From NCBI RefSeq assembly GCF_000213055.1, contig NZ_CM001165.1, forward strand, positions 6,284,945-6,348,944: a DNA stretch of 64,000 nt. Direction: 5' to 3'. The DNA is from Streptomyces sp. Tu6071. Its GTDB lineage: Bacteria > Actinomycetota > Actinomycetes > Streptomycetales > Streptomycetaceae. The notes under the pieces were generated by a model. It ran no database searches and was not told where the DNA came from. It worked only from the letters and a program-made list of their open reading frames with translations. Made by a program: the position numbers and the translations under genes. Of the stretch, positions 1 through 8,698 are shown piece after piece. How positions within the stretch are numbered: the stretch's first letter is position 1; each line of letters begins with the position of its first letter.

Positions 1-563
1 CGCATCGTGCCGGTGAGGACGAGCGCGCAGATCGGCAGGCAGAACGCGGCGGTCGGCAGGATCACCCCGATGAGGTGGTCGTACAGACCGGCTTTCGAGA
101 TGACGTAGAACATCGGGATGACGACGGCCTGCGCGGGCACCGCGAGTCCGAGGAGGAAGAGGCGGAAGACGCGCAGCGTCCCGGGGCGCGCGCCGCGCAC
201 GACGGCGAAGGCGAGCGGCGGCACGAGCAGCAGCACGAGGGCGACGACGCAGACGGTGACGACGGCGGTGTTGAGGAAGTAGCGGCCGAAGCCGTTGTCG
301 AAGACGTCGAGGTAGTTGTCGAGGGTGAGGTGGCGGGGGAGGCCGAGCGGGCCGCTCCGCTGGTAGTCGGGGCGCGACTGGAGCGTCGCCGCGAGCAGGA
401 CGTACAGCGGCAGGCCGACGAGGACGAGCCAGAGCAGCGAGCCGAGACCGGCGAGGACGTTGGGGCGCTCGCCGGGGCGGCGGGTGCGGGTGCGGGCCCG
501 GGGGGTGCGCGCGGGGCGCGGGGTCCGCGGCGCGGGGGCCTGCCGGGAGGTGGTCAGGCTCAT
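1..563 (-). CDS. Carbohydrate ABC transporter permease (MalG-like), truncated by window edge
   Basis: Inner-membrane permease of a CUT1-type sugar importer. The 187 N-terminal residues are visible: a basic, proline-rich cytoplasmic head (about 1-33), a first membrane span (about 36-59), a DNYLDVF-type periplasmic segment and several further hydrophobic spans. The EAA loop that docks the ATPase should lie just beyond the window edge. The ATG at 561-563 overlaps the TGA of the upstream permease as ATGA, so the two are translationally coupled. With the partner permease and binding protein this makes a one-substrate importer. The ATPase is not encoded here and is probably a shared MsiK-type protein (inference). 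The sugar cannot be told from sequence. Confidence 0.9.
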   Translation of the reverse strand, partial: MSLTTSRQAPAPRTPRPARTPRARTRTRRPGERPNVLAGLGSLLWLVLVGLPLYVLLAATLQSRPDYQRSGPLGLPRHLTLDNYLDVFDNGFGRYFLNTAVVTVCVVALVLLLVPPLAFAVVRGARPGTLRVFRLFLLGLAVPAQAVVIPMFYVISKAGLYDHLIGVILPTAAFCLPICALVLTGTM

Positions 564-1462
564 ATCCCCTCCTGCGTGCCGGTCATTTTGTCGTAGCCCG
601 AGAGGCGGACCACGACGAGCGAGATGAGGGTCGCGACGAGGACGAGGAGCAGGGCGACCGCCGAGCCCGTCCCGTAGTCGAAGCTCTTGAACGCCTTGTC
701 GTACATGTAGTAGGCGGTGATCGTCGTGTCCGTGCCGGGGCCGCCCTGCGTCAGGATGAGCACGGTGTCGAAGGTCGTGAGACCGCCGACGATCATGAGG
801 ATCACCGAGGTGATGACCGAGTTGCGCAGTTGCGGCAGCGTCACGTGGAAGAACTGCCGCCAGCGGCCGGCGCCGTCGATCGCCGCCGCCTGGTAGAGGA
901 CTTCGGGGATCGCGCGGGCCGCGCCCTGGTAGATGAGCGTGTGCAACGGCGTGAACTGCCAGGCGGCGACGAAGACGAGCACGCCGATCGCCGTGGACTG
1001 CTTGCCGAAGAGGTTCCCGTCGCCGAAGAGCCACCCCAGCTCGGACGGGATGCCGAAGTTCGGGTCGAGCAGCGCGCGCCACAGCACCGAGACGGCCGTC
1101 GCCGAGAGCAGCAGCGGCACGAAGAAGAGCGCGGACAGCACGGCCCGGTTGCGCTGCCTGCCCGCCGCCCACACGCCGAGCGCGATGCTCAGCGGGGTCT
1201 GCACGACGACGCCGAGCAGCGTGAGCAGGACGGAGAGCCAGACGCTGTGCAGGAGCACGGGGTCGGCGAAGAGCGTGCGCCAGTTGCCGAGCCCGTTGAA
1301 GTGCGGGGTGTCGAGCCCGCTCCAGTCGGTGAAGGCCAGGACGGCCACGAGCAGGAGCGGGACGAGCGCGAAGAGCGTGAAGAAGACGACGGCGGGGAGG
1401 GTCCAGGCGACGCCGGGTCGGGCGGCCGGCCTGCGGGGCCGGGGCACGGTCGAGGAGGTCAC
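560..1462 (-). CDS. Sugar ABC transporter permease (MalF-like)
   Basis: 300-residue membrane component of the same importer. After a short basic N-terminus there are about six hydrophobic spans. The family EAA loop is plain at about residues 187-201 (EVLYQAAAIDGAG), the site that contacts the ABC ATPase. The start is GTG at 1460-1462 with AGGAA a few bases upstream. It lies 15 bp after the binding-protein gene and overlaps the next permease by 4 bp, so the three genes form one operon. Length and motif are normal for MalF/UgpA-type permeases. Substrate unknown. Confidence 0.93.
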   Translation of the reverse strand: MTSSTVPRPRRPAARPGVAWTLPAVVFFTLFALVPLLLVAVLAFTDWSGLDTPHFNGLGNWRTLFADPVLLHSVWLSVLLTLLGVVVQTPLSIALGVWAAGRQRNRAVLSALFFVPLLLSATAVSVLWRALLDPNFGIPSELGWLFGDGNLFGKQSTAIGVLVFVAAWQFTPLHTLIYQGAARAIPEVLYQAAAIDGAGRWRQFFHVTLPQLRNSVITSVILMIVGGLTTFDTVLILTQGGPGTDTTITAYYMYDKAFKSFDYGTGSAVALLLVLVATLISLVVVRLSGYDKMTGTQEGI

Positions 1463-1477
1463 GGTTCCTGCCGCCGT

Positions 1478-2809
1478 TCAGGAGGTGGTGAGGGCCTGCA
1501 TGGCCTTGACGAAGCCGTCCGCGTCGAGCTGCCCGTTGGTGAACTGCTGGACGGCGCGGTGGATCGGGGTGCTGTTCTGCGGCGCGTACGCCTGGTCCCA
1601 GGAGAGCTGGAAGGAGGGGGCCTTGCCGACGAGGTCGAGCTGGTACTTCGCGTAGGCGGGGTCGTCGGTCGTGCCGAGGAACTTCTCGGTGTTCGTCGTC
1701 GTCGGCAGGTTGCCGATCGCGAGCTGCTGCTTCACGAAGCTGTCGGAGTACATGAGCTTCAGGAACGCGGCGATGGCGTCCGGGTGTCCGGCCTTCTTCG
1801 TGACCGAGTAGAAGTTGTTCGTGTTCCCGACGATGGCCGCCGGGTCGCCCTTGCCGCCCGGGACGCCCGGGAAGTCGCTCCAGCCGATGTCCTTGAGCGC
1901 GCCCGGGTTCGCGTCCTTCACGGTCGAGTACTCCCAGGAGCCCATCAGCTCGAAGGCGGCCCTGCCGCTCGCGAGGAGCTGCGCCGTACCGCCGTCGGTC
2001 TGCTTCACCGAGTCGTAGTTGCTCCCGAAGGCGCCCGCGTCGACCAGCTCGCGCAGCAGCGACAGGGCCTTCCGGCTCTCGGGGCTGTCCCACGCGCTCT
2101 TGTCCCCCGAGAGGGCCTTCTCGAAGAGCCCGGGGCCCGCGACGCGGTCGTAGAGGTACTCGAACCACATGAGCGTCGGCCACTGGTCGCCGCCGCCGAG
2201 CGCGAACGGCGTGACCTTCTTCGCCTTGAGCGCCTTCACGGCGCCGAGCAGGTCGTCCCAGTTCCGCGGCGGCTTCACGCCCGCGTCGTCGAGGACCTTC
2301 TTGTTGTGGAAGAGCAGTACCGGCTGCGTGCCGCGCATCGGGATGCCGTAGTGCTTCCCGTCCACCGTCGCGGTGTCGAGGACCGAGGGCAGGAAGTTGT
2401 CCTCGAGGCCCTTGTCCTTCGCCATCATGTCGTCGAGCGGGCGGAGCAGGCCCGCCTTCACGAAGGGCTGGATGCTGCCGCCGCCCCAGTTGAAGAAGAC
2501 GTCGGGTGCCTGCTTGGTGTTGATGATCGTCTGGAGTTTCTGCTGGTAGTCGGCCCCGGGGATGGTGTCGAGCACCGCCTTGACCTTCGACGTCCTGTTG
2601 AACTCGGCGACGATCCTCTTCTCGACCTTGTTGCCCGCGTCGCCGTAGACGAGCACGTGGAACTCCTGCTTCCCGCCCGAGGCGCCGCTGTCCCCGCCAC
2701 AGGCGGTCAGGCCCATGCCGAGCGCGAGCACCGCGATCCCGGCGACCGCGCGGGGGAATCTCATCGGCTTGACCGGCTTCGCCGCGTGCGCCTGCTGCAT
2801 CGCCTTCAT
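1478..2809 (-). CDS. Extracellular sugar-binding lipoprotein of ABC importer
   Basis: 443-residue solute-binding protein (bacterial SBP family 1) that captures the sugar outside the membrane. An N-terminal hydrophobic segment ends in the lipobox LTAC, with the lipid-attachment cysteine at about residue 37, followed by a Gly/Ser linker and the periplasmic-binding fold. I chose ATG 2809 rather than the in-frame ATG 2836. It has AAAGGG seven bases upstream, and the region between the two ATGs carries CTTTCGAAAG palindromes that look like the operator. First gene of the operon, divergent from a LacI regulator. Ligand not recognisable. Confidence 0.92.
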   Translation of the reverse strand: MKAMQQAHAAKPVKPMRFPRAVAGIAVLALGMGLTACGGDSGASGGKQEFHVLVYGDAGNKVEKRIVAEFNRTSKVKAVLDTIPGADYQQKLQTIINTKQAPDVFFNWGGGSIQPFVKAGLLRPLDDMMAKDKGLEDNFLPSVLDTATVDGKHYGIPMRGTQPVLLFHNKKVLDDAGVKPPRNWDDLLGAVKALKAKKVTPFALGGGDQWPTLMWFEYLYDRVAGPGLFEKALSGDKSAWDSPESRKALSLLRELVDAGAFGSNYDSVKQTDGGTAQLLASGRAAFELMGSWEYSTVKDANPGALKDIGWSDFPGVPGGKGDPAAIVGNTNNFYSVTKKAGHPDAIAAFLKLMYSDSFVKQQLAIGNLPTTTNTEKFLGTTDDPAYAKYQLDLVGKAPSFQLSWDQAYAPQNSTPIHRAVQQFTNGQLDADGFVKAMQALTTS

Positions 2810-2817
2810 CGACAGCC

Positions 2818-2848
2818 CTTTCGAAAGTGTCGGCATCTTTGCCGAAAG
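2818..2848. promoter_or_regulatory. Putative LacI-family operator (paired CTTTCGAAAG-like palindromes)
   Basis: A perfect 10-bp palindrome CTTTCGAAAG lies at 2818-2827 and a related CTTTGCCGAAAG at 2837-2848, between the binding-protein gene and the divergent LacI-type regulator. A further TTTCGAAAG occurs inside the regulator's own HTH codons (about 3069-3080). LacI regulators bind such CG-centred palindromes, and CGAAA/TTTCG-type sites are known for Streptomyces xylan and xylobiose regulators. Assignment to this regulator is inference from position. Confidence 0.55.
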
Positions 2849-2959
2849 TTCTCTGCGGCAGGACGGTAGAAGGGCGGGGGTGAGCGGTCAATGGAGGGGT
2901 ACGAGCGCGACCAAACCGTTATGCGCGGGCGGGATGCGGCGTGTTCTATCCTTCGTCCC

Positions 2960-4699
2960 ATGCGAGCTGAGAGCCCCGAGGGCACAGAGACCGCGCGCGC
3001 CGAGGAGCGCGGGGCGGGCCGGATCACGCTGGCCCAGGTGGGAGCGCAAGCGGGCGTCTCGCTTTCGACAGTTTCGAAAGTCCTCAACGGCCGTCCCGAT
3101 GTGGCGGCGCCGACCCGGCGCAAGGTCGAGGAACTCCTGGAGGAGCACGGCTACCGTCGCCCCGCGCCGACCCCGCCCGAGGCGCCGCTCCTGGAGATCG
3201 TCTTCCACGAACTCGACAGCACGTGGTCGATGGAGCTGATCCGGGGGGTGCAGAACGTCGCCAACGCGCACGGCATGAGCGTCGTGCTCACCGAGACGGG
3301 CACGCGCCACTCGCCGGGCGCCGACTGGGTCGAGGGGGTGCTGCGCCGCCGCCCGCTCGGCGTCGTCCTCGTCTTCTCGACGCTGCCCGCCGACCTCAAG
3401 AAGAGGCTGTGGTCGCGGGCGATCCCCTTCGTCATCGTCGACCCGGCCGGGGACCCCGAGCCCGACGTCCCCTCGGTCGGCTCGGCCAACTGGGCCGGGG
3501 GGCTCGCCGCGACGCGCCACCTCATCGAACTCGGCCACCGCAGGACCGCCGTCATCACCGGGCCCGAGGACATGCTCTGCGCCCTCGCCCGCCTCGACGG
3601 CTTCCGCTCGGCGCACAACATGGCCCGCATCTCGCCCGACCCGGAACTCGTCCGCTTCGGCGACTTCCACGTCTCCTCGGGCCACCAGCACGCACTCGAC
3701 CTGCTCGACCGCCCCGACCGCCCCACCGCGATCTTCGCCGGCTCCGACCTCCAGGCCCTCGGCGTCCTCGAAGCGGCCCGCGTCCTCGGCCTGCGCGTCC
3801 CGCACGACCTCTCCGTCGTCGGCTACGACAACATCCCCCTCGCCCAGTGGTCGAGCCCCGCGCTCACGACGGTCGACCAGCCCCTCGAACAGATGGCGGA
3901 GGAGGCGGCCCGCATGCTCCTGCGCCTGCGGCGCGAGGAGGAGGGCGAGACGCGGATCGAACTGGGGACGCGGTTGGTGGTGCGGGGGGAGTACGGGGGC
4001 GCCGGGGGTGTAGAGGGGGCGCTGCTGCGGGGCGGGACGGCGCCCCGGCTCGGGAGGGCCGGGGCGGGTGGCGCTCGGGGCCGGGGCTCGGCGCGGGGCC
4101 GCGCTTCCGCGAGGCTCCGGCCTCGTAGCGAGGGCGACGCCTCGCGACCGTCGCTCTGTCCCGTCTACGCGTCCCCAGGCGGGCGGGGTCGCGGCGTTCT
4201 CCGGCGGTGTCGGTGCTCACGCCTACGCTTCCCCCTGATCCGCCGGCAGCTGAGAGGGAGCACCATGGAATTCCGCCTCACGTACGCGCCCGAGCCCGTC
4301 AACGCCCCGCTCTTCGCCGCCGACATCGTGCGGGCGGCGGCGGAGATCGACGGTGTGGAGCTGGACGGAACGCCGGGCAGCCTCGACCGTGTGGACGCCG
4401 TACTGGAGCGGCTGCGCGCGGAAGGGGTCACGACCGAATCCGTCGCCGCGACGCTCTTCGGCTTCGGCTGCTACACCGGTGAGGTCCTGGTCCGGCACGG
4501 TGGCGGTGCCTGGCGGGCGGTGACGGAGGAGGAGCGCGCGGTCTTCGGCTGGCCGCTGGTCGTCGCGCTGCCGGGAGGCGGCGTGTGCAACCCGATAGGC
4601 AAGGCGTTCAAGCGGCTGGAGAACGGGCCGGAGGACAGCCTCCGCTACTTCTACCAGGTGTTCACGGGTGCCGAGCCGGGGTCCACCGCCTCGGCGTGA
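2960..4699 (+). CDS. LacI-family transcriptional regulator, open frame continues into a second protein
   Basis: LacI/GalR repressor: N-terminal HTH at about residues 22-45 (LAQVGAQAGVSLSTVSKVLN), hinge, then a periplasmic-binding-like effector domain to about residue 345. It probably controls the divergent sugar importer. ATG 2960 is preferred over the in-frame ATG 2891 because the HTH then sits where the family expects it. Oddity: family members end near 340-350 residues, at the position of RLVVRGEYG here, but no stop follows. The frame runs through about 80 Gly/Arg-rich residues into the protein starting at 4265, giving a nominal 579 residues. Shortening the five-G run at 4004-4008 by one base would create TAG after residue 350. 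So this is a true fusion, a recent stop loss or a base error. Confidence 0.75.
   Translation: MRAESPEGTETARAEERGAGRITLAQVGAQAGVSLSTVSKVLNGRPDVAAPTRRKVEELLEEHGYRRPAPTPPEAPLLEIVFHELDSTWSMELIRGVQNVANAHGMSVVLTETGTRHSPGADWVEGVLRRRPLGVVLVFSTLPADLKKRLWSRAIPFVIVDPAGDPEPDVPSVGSANWAGGLAATRHLIELGHRRTAVITGPEDMLCALARLDGFRSAHNMARISPDPELVRFGDFHVSSGHQHALDLLDRPDRPTAIFAGSDLQALGVLEAARVLGLRVPHDLSVVGYDNIPLAQWSSPALTTVDQPLEQMAEEAARMLLRLRREEEGETRIELGTRLVVRGEYGGAGGVEGALLRGGTAPRLGRAGAGGARGRGSARGRASARLRPRSEGDASRPSLCPVYASPGGRGRGVLRRCRCSRLRFPLIRRQLRGSTMEFRLTYAPEPVNAPLFAADIVRAAAEIDGVELDGTPGSLDRVDAVLERLRAEGVTTESVAATLFGFGCYTGEVLVRHGGGAWRAVTEEERAVFGWPLVVALPGGGVCNPIGKAFKRLENGPEDSLRYFYQVFTGAEPGSTASA
4265..4699 (+). CDS. Conserved-looking 144-residue protein of unknown function
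   Basis: From ATG 4265, with GAGGGAG eight bases upstream, the frame gives a compact, well-balanced 144-residue protein without signal peptide or membrane span. It has acidic helices (about 20-65) and a Gly-rich segment near residues 95-115 (PLVVALPGGGVCNPIGKAF). The strong ribosome site and the change from Gly/Arg-rich linker to normal composition suggest an independent gene. However, it is in frame with, and uninterrupted from, the upstream LacI regulator. I do not recognise the family. Confidence 0.6.
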   Translation: MEFRLTYAPEPVNAPLFAADIVRAAAEIDGVELDGTPGSLDRVDAVLERLRAEGVTTESVAATLFGFGCYTGEVLVRHGGGAWRAVTEEERAVFGWPLVVALPGGGVCNPIGKAFKRLENGPEDSLRYFYQVFTGAEPGSTASA

Positions 4700-4750
4700 G
4701 CCCCGCGCGCCCGCCTGGGCGGCGGGCGCCGGCGGCTGCCGGACGCGGGT

Positions 4751-5545
4751 TCACGTGCGCAGGTACGAGGCTCCGTTCAGGTCCATGACCGTGCCGGAGG
4801 CCCACGTGGCGGCGGGAGAGGCGAGCCAGAGGACCGCCTCGGCGATCTCCTCGGGCTCAGCGACCCGGCCGAAGGGGCTCTGGGCGCGGATCGCCTCGCC
4901 CTCCGCGCCGCTCAGCCGGTGCGCGACGCGTTCCGTCGCGAAGAAGCCCGGGGCGACCGAGGCGACCGCGATGCCGTGCGGGGCGAGCGAGAGCGCGAGC
5001 GACTGGCCGAGCGCGTGCACGGCCGCCTTCGTCGCCCCGTACGCGGGGTGCGCGGGCTCGCCCCGGAAGGCGCCGCGCGAGCCGATGTTCACGATCCGGC
5101 CGCCGCGCCCGCCCGCGACCATGTGCCGGGCCGCTTGGTGGCTCACGTGCGCGGTGCCGAGCAGGTTGACGGAGACGTGCGCCTGCCAGGCGGCGACCCA
5201 CTCCTCGTAGGGGGTCTCCAGGGGCGGGTGCGGGGTGTTGACGGCGGCGTTGTTGACGAGCACGTCGAGCCCGCCGAGCCGCTCCGCCGCCTCGGCCACG
5301 ACCTCCGCCGCGCCCTCGGGCGTCGCGAGGTCGCCGGGCACCACGACGTGCCCCTCGCCCGGCAGCCCGGCGGCCGTCGCCCGCGCCTCGCTCGCGTGCG
5401 TGCGGCAGTGCAGCGCGACCGTGTCGCCCTGCCGCGCGAAGACGCGCGCGAGGACCGCGCCGAGACCGCTGCCCGCGCCGGTCACGAGGACGCGGCGGCC
5501 GGAGGCGGGGAAGGGGAGGGTGCTGGTGCCCGGTTGTTCGCTCAT
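4751..5545 (-). CDS. SDR-family oxidoreductase
   Basis: 264-residue classical short-chain dehydrogenase/reductase, NAD(P)-dependent and cytoplasmic. Seen: nucleotide motif TGAGSGLG (22-29), NNAA (98-101), catalytic Ser156 and the YxxxK pair Tyr169/Lys173. The C-terminal part has the usual PG-F-T segment and a glycine-rich end. ATG 5545 is chosen because the upstream in-frame start would add 18 untypical residues before the Rossmann strand. Substrate unknown. It stands alone, convergent with the upstream regulator and unknown protein. Confidence 0.88.
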   Translation of the reverse strand: MSEQPGTSTLPFPASGRRVLVTGAGSGLGAVLARVFARQGDTVALHCRTHASEARATAAGLPGEGHVVVPGDLATPEGAAEVVAEAAERLGGLDVLVNNAAVNTPHPPLETPYEEWVAAWQAHVSVNLLGTAHVSHQAARHMVAGGRGGRIVNIGSRGAFRGEPAHPAYGATKAAVHALGQSLALSLAPHGIAVASVAPGFFATERVAHRLSGAEGEAIRAQSPFGRVAEPEEIAEAVLWLASPAATWASGTVMDLNGASYLRT

Positions 5546-5669
5546 CGCCCGACCGTATCGAGCGCCGTTCGCGTGCTCCGCGACGGCTCGAACGGACAAA
5601 AGGCGCGTACGGGATTAATCTGAACGTTCATGTCGGCGACAGCCGTCTCTGCGGAAGGAACGAAGAGCG

Positions 5670-5879
5670 ATGAGCGACGAAAGCGCCATGGACAAGCTGA
5701 AGGGCAAGGCCAAGGAGGCCGTCGGCAAGCTCACCGGCGACCGGCGCAAGGAGACGGAGGGGAAGACCGACCAGGCCAAGGGCGGGGCCAAGGACACGAT
5801 GGACCAGGTCAAGGGCCGGGCCCAGGGCGTCAGGGACTCGCTGAAGGGCGACGGGCGGAGCGGGGACGACAAGGGCTGA
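5670..5879 (+). CDS. CsbD family stress-response protein
   Basis: 69-residue, highly charged, Lys/Gly-rich protein with the CsbD repeats (KLKGKAKEAVGKLTGD and KGGAKDTMDQVKG). CsbD is a sigma-B general-stress protein of unknown biochemical role in Bacillus, and in actinomycetes it is common beside stress genes. It is predicted to be an extended helical, soluble protein. The start at 5670 has GAAGGAACGAAGAGCG upstream. A perfect hairpin follows 70 bp downstream. Confidence 0.9.
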   Translation: MSDESAMDKLKGKAKEAVGKLTGDRRKETEGKTDQAKGGAKDTMDQVKGRAQGVRDSLKGDGRSGDDKG

Positions 5880-5949
5880 ACCCCGCGCCCCACGGGCTCA
5901 CCCGGCCGCCTGCCGGGCCGGCGCTCGGCAGGGCTTGAGCCGACCGTGT

Positions 5950-5990
5950 GCGCTCGCTTCCGTACGGAGCACCCGTACGGAAGCGAGCGC
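5950..5990. terminator. Bidirectional hairpin terminator
   Basis: Perfect 18-bp stem (arms 5950-5967 and 5973-5990, sequence GCGCTCGCTTCCGTACGG and its complement) with a 5-nt loop. It lies between the convergent csbD and TerD-domain genes, with no long T run, as is usual in Streptomyces. Confidence 0.8.
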
Positions 5991-5995
5991 GCCGC

Positions 5996-7243
5996 TCACA
6001 GCGCCTTCGCGGCCGGCTTCACCATCTCGCGGACCGTACGGGCCTTCGCGAACTCGCCGATCGCCGTCATGTCCCACTCGCCGGAGAACTGGCGGACGAG
6101 CTTCGCCATCATGACGCCCGTGCGCGCCTCGGCGTTGGTGAGGTCGAAGCGGACGAGTTCCTCGTTCGTCGCCGCGTCGACGAGCCGGCAGTACGCCTTG
6201 GCGACCTCCGTGAACTTCTGCCCGGTGAACGAGTTCACCGTGAAGACCAGGCCCGTGACCTCCTGCGGGATGCGGCCGAGGTCCACGACGATCACCTCGT
6301 CGTCGCCCGCGCCCTCGCCCGTCAGGTTGTCCCCGGAGTGCTTGACGGCGCCGCCGAGGATCGACAGCTTGCCGAAGTAGCAGGCGTCGACCAGGTCGCG
6401 CTGGGGGCCGTAGGCGATGACCGAGGCGTCCAGGTCGATGTCCTTGCCCCGGTAGGCGGGCTCCCAGCCGAGGCCCATCTTGACCTTGGCGAGCAGCGGG
6501 GCGCCGCCCTTGACGAGCGAGACGGTCTGGTTCTTCTGGAGGCTCACCCGGCCCTTGTCCAGGTTGATCTTCCCGGCACCGGGGGCGGGCGGGGCCGGGG
6601 GAGCGGGCGGGGCGGCGGGGGCCGAGGGCGCCGGGGCCGCCACGGGGGCGGAGGGTGCGCTCGGCGCCGAGGGGGCGCGCGACGCGGCGGGCGCGCTCGG
6701 CGGGGCGGGGGCCTGGGGTGCCGCCGGGGCCGCCTGCGGCTCCTCCTCCACGCTCACGCCGAAGTCCGTCGCGATCCCGGCCAGCCCGTTCGCGTAGCCC
6801 TGGCCCACGGCGCGGGCCTTCCACACGCCGTTCCTGCGGTACACCTCGACGACGACGAGGGCCGTCTCGGCACCGAGCCGGGGCGGCGTGAAGGTCGCGA
6901 GGACCGCGCCGCTGTCCGCGTCCCGCACGGTCGCGGTCGGTTCGATGCCCTGGAAGGTCTGGCCCGCCGCGTCGGGGCTCGCGGTGACGACGATCTTCTC
7001 GATCGCGGCCGGGACGGCACCCGTGTCCACGGTGACCGCGTCGGGCGCCGTGCCTCCGCCGGAGGTGTACGTCACGCCGGGGCCCGAGGGCTGGTTGTAG
7101 AAGATGAAGTCGTCGTCCGAGCGCACTTTGCCGTCGGCGGTGAGGAGCAGGCCCGAGACGTCGAGCCGCACCGGGGCGCTCACGTCGACCGCCACACGGG
7201 CGGCGCTGAGGGGGATGTTCGAGCCAGGGGTCATTGCGGTCAT
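5996..7243 (-). CDS. TerD family protein with two TerD domains
   Basis: 415 residues: TerD domain (about 1-165), a Pro/Ala-rich linker (about 166-225) and a second TerD domain (about 230-415). TerD proteins bind calcium and belong to the tellurite/stress Ter system; Streptomyces carries many copies. The acidic motifs typical of the fold are present in both halves (for example DDDFIFYNQPSGPGV and GAGDDEVIVVDL). ATG 7243 is preferred because GGGGGAG lies just upstream and the N-terminus then reads MTAMTPGSNIPL, the family start. Other Ter genes are not adjacent. Cytoplasmic; exact function unknown. Confidence 0.9.
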   Translation of the reverse strand: MTAMTPGSNIPLSAARVAVDVSAPVRLDVSGLLLTADGKVRSDDDFIFYNQPSGPGVTYTSGGGTAPDAVTVDTGAVPAAIEKIVVTASPDAAGQTFQGIEPTATVRDADSGAVLATFTPPRLGAETALVVVEVYRRNGVWKARAVGQGYANGLAGIATDFGVSVEEEPQAAPAAPQAPAPPSAPAASRAPSAPSAPSAPVAAPAPSAPAAPPAPPAPPAPGAGKINLDKGRVSLQKNQTVSLVKGGAPLLAKVKMGLGWEPAYRGKDIDLDASVIAYGPQRDLVDACYFGKLSILGGAVKHSGDNLTGEGAGDDEVIVVDLGRIPQEVTGLVFTVNSFTGQKFTEVAKAYCRLVDAATNEELVRFDLTNAEARTGVMMAKLVRQFSGEWDMTAIGEFAKARTVREMVKPAAKAL

Positions 7244-7431
7244 GCTCCCCCCAACGAACGACCCCACTTTGCCGTTCCCTTACCCGCGAATTTCTCACCG
7301 GACGGCCCAGCGGACCCGCGCCCCCGGTCCGGCCGATGACCCGGAGGCGCCGCGACGGCCGTGCGGCGACCGCGGTCTACGCTGCTGGACCGGCCGCCGC
7401 ACGGCCCGTCCCCTCCCACCGGAAGGCAGCA

Positions 7432-8628
7432 ATGTCGCCCCGTCACGTCGTCCCCGGCTTCTCCTGGCACCGCCCCATGGGCCCCAGGGAGCCCGCCGAG
7501 GAGCACCGCACAGCGACCGTTCTGGAACTCTTCTTCGACCTGTGCTTCGTCACCGCCGTCGCGCAGGCCGCCGCCGCGCTCGAACACGAGGTCACGGCCG
7601 GGCACACCGGGCACGGCGTGCTCGGCTACGCGCTCGTCTTCTTCGCGATCTGGTGGGCGTGGATGGGCTTCACCTGGTTCGCCTCCGCGTACGACACCGA
7701 CGACGTGCCCTACCGCCTCCTGACGCTCGTGCAGATCGCCGGGGCGCTCGCGGTCGCCGCCGGGGCGCGCGACGCGCTCGAACACCTCGACTTCACCGTC
7801 ATCACCTGGGGCTACGTCGTGATGCGGCTCGCCGGGGTCGCGCAGTGGCTGCGGGCCGCCGCCGGGGACCCCGAGCGGCGCACGACGTGCCTGCGGTACG
7901 CGGCGGGCATCCTCGTGGTGCAACTCGGCTGGCTGGGACGGCTCGCGCTGCCCGACGACGCCGGACTGTGGTCCTTCCTCGTCCTGGTCGCCGCCGAACT
8001 CGCCGTCCCCGCCTGGGCCGAGCGGCACGCGGCGACGACCTGGCACCCGCACCACATCGCCGAACGCTACGGCCTCTTCACCCTCATCGTGCTCGGCGAG
8101 TCGATCACCGCCGCCGTCGCGACGCTGCGCGGCCTCCTCGACGAGCACGCCCTCGGCGACCTGCTCCCGGTCGGTGTCGGCGGCCTGCTCACCGTCTTCT
8201 CGCTGTGGTGGCTCTACTTCCTGCGCACCGAGCCGAAGCGCCTCGGCAGTCTCGCCGCCGCGCTGCGCTGGGGCTACGGGCACTACGCGGTCTTCGCTTC
8301 GGCAGCCGCGGTCGGCGCCGGTTTCGCGCTCGCCGCCGAGCACGCCGGGCACGGGGAGCACTCCGAGGCCCCGGACCTCACGACGGCGGCCGTCTTCACC
8401 GTCCCGGTCGCCGTCTACGTCCTCGTCGTCCGGCTGTTGCAGCGCGACCCGGAGCCGCCGGGGCTGCTCGACGGGCTGTGGGGCGCGGGCGTCCTCGCGG
8501 TGCTCGCGGTCACCTTCGCCCCCTCGCCCGTCCTCGCGACCGGGCTCGTGCTCGCGGCGCTCGTCGTGGCGGTCGTCGCGGTGACGCACCGCCGGGCGCG
8601 CGCGGCGGCGGTACGGGGAGGGGCCTGA
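7432..8628 (+). CDS. Low-temperature-requirement protein A (LtrA) family membrane protein
   Basis: 398-residue polytopic membrane protein with about ten to twelve hydrophobic spans. The family hallmark ELFFDLCFVTAVAQ lies near residues 32-45, after a TATVLE lead-in, and the conserved LGES motif is in the second half. LtrA was named from a cold-sensitivity locus in Listeria; its biochemical role is not established. ATG 7432 has GGAAGG ten bases upstream. Divergent from the TerD-domain gene, sharing a roughly 190-bp promoter region, and convergent with the polyol operon. Confidence 0.88.
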   Translation: MSPRHVVPGFSWHRPMGPREPAEEHRTATVLELFFDLCFVTAVAQAAAALEHEVTAGHTGHGVLGYALVFFAIWWAWMGFTWFASAYDTDDVPYRLLTLVQIAGALAVAAGARDALEHLDFTVITWGYVVMRLAGVAQWLRAAAGDPERRTTCLRYAAGILVVQLGWLGRLALPDDAGLWSFLVLVAAELAVPAWAERHAATTWHPHHIAERYGLFTLIVLGESITAAVATLRGLLDEHALGDLLPVGVGGLLTVFSLWWLYFLRTEPKRLGSLAAALRWGYGHYAVFASAAAVGAGFALAAEHAGHGEHSEAPDLTTAAVFTVPVAVYVLVVRLLQRDPEPPGLLDGLWGAGVLAVLAVTFAPSPVLATGLVLAALVVAVVAVTHRRARAAAVRGGA

Positions 8629-8698
8629 GTCCCGGGCCGCTGCTCCCCGTACCCCGGGCCCCTTCTCGTACCCGCGCCGCTCCCCGTGCCCGGGGTCC

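Noticed and set aside
830..2869. Long plus-strand open frame opposite the sugar permease and binding-protein genes
   Set aside because: Composition is Arg/Glu/Asp/Val repetitive, as expected for antisense frames in high-GC DNA; the minus-strand genes have clear motifs.
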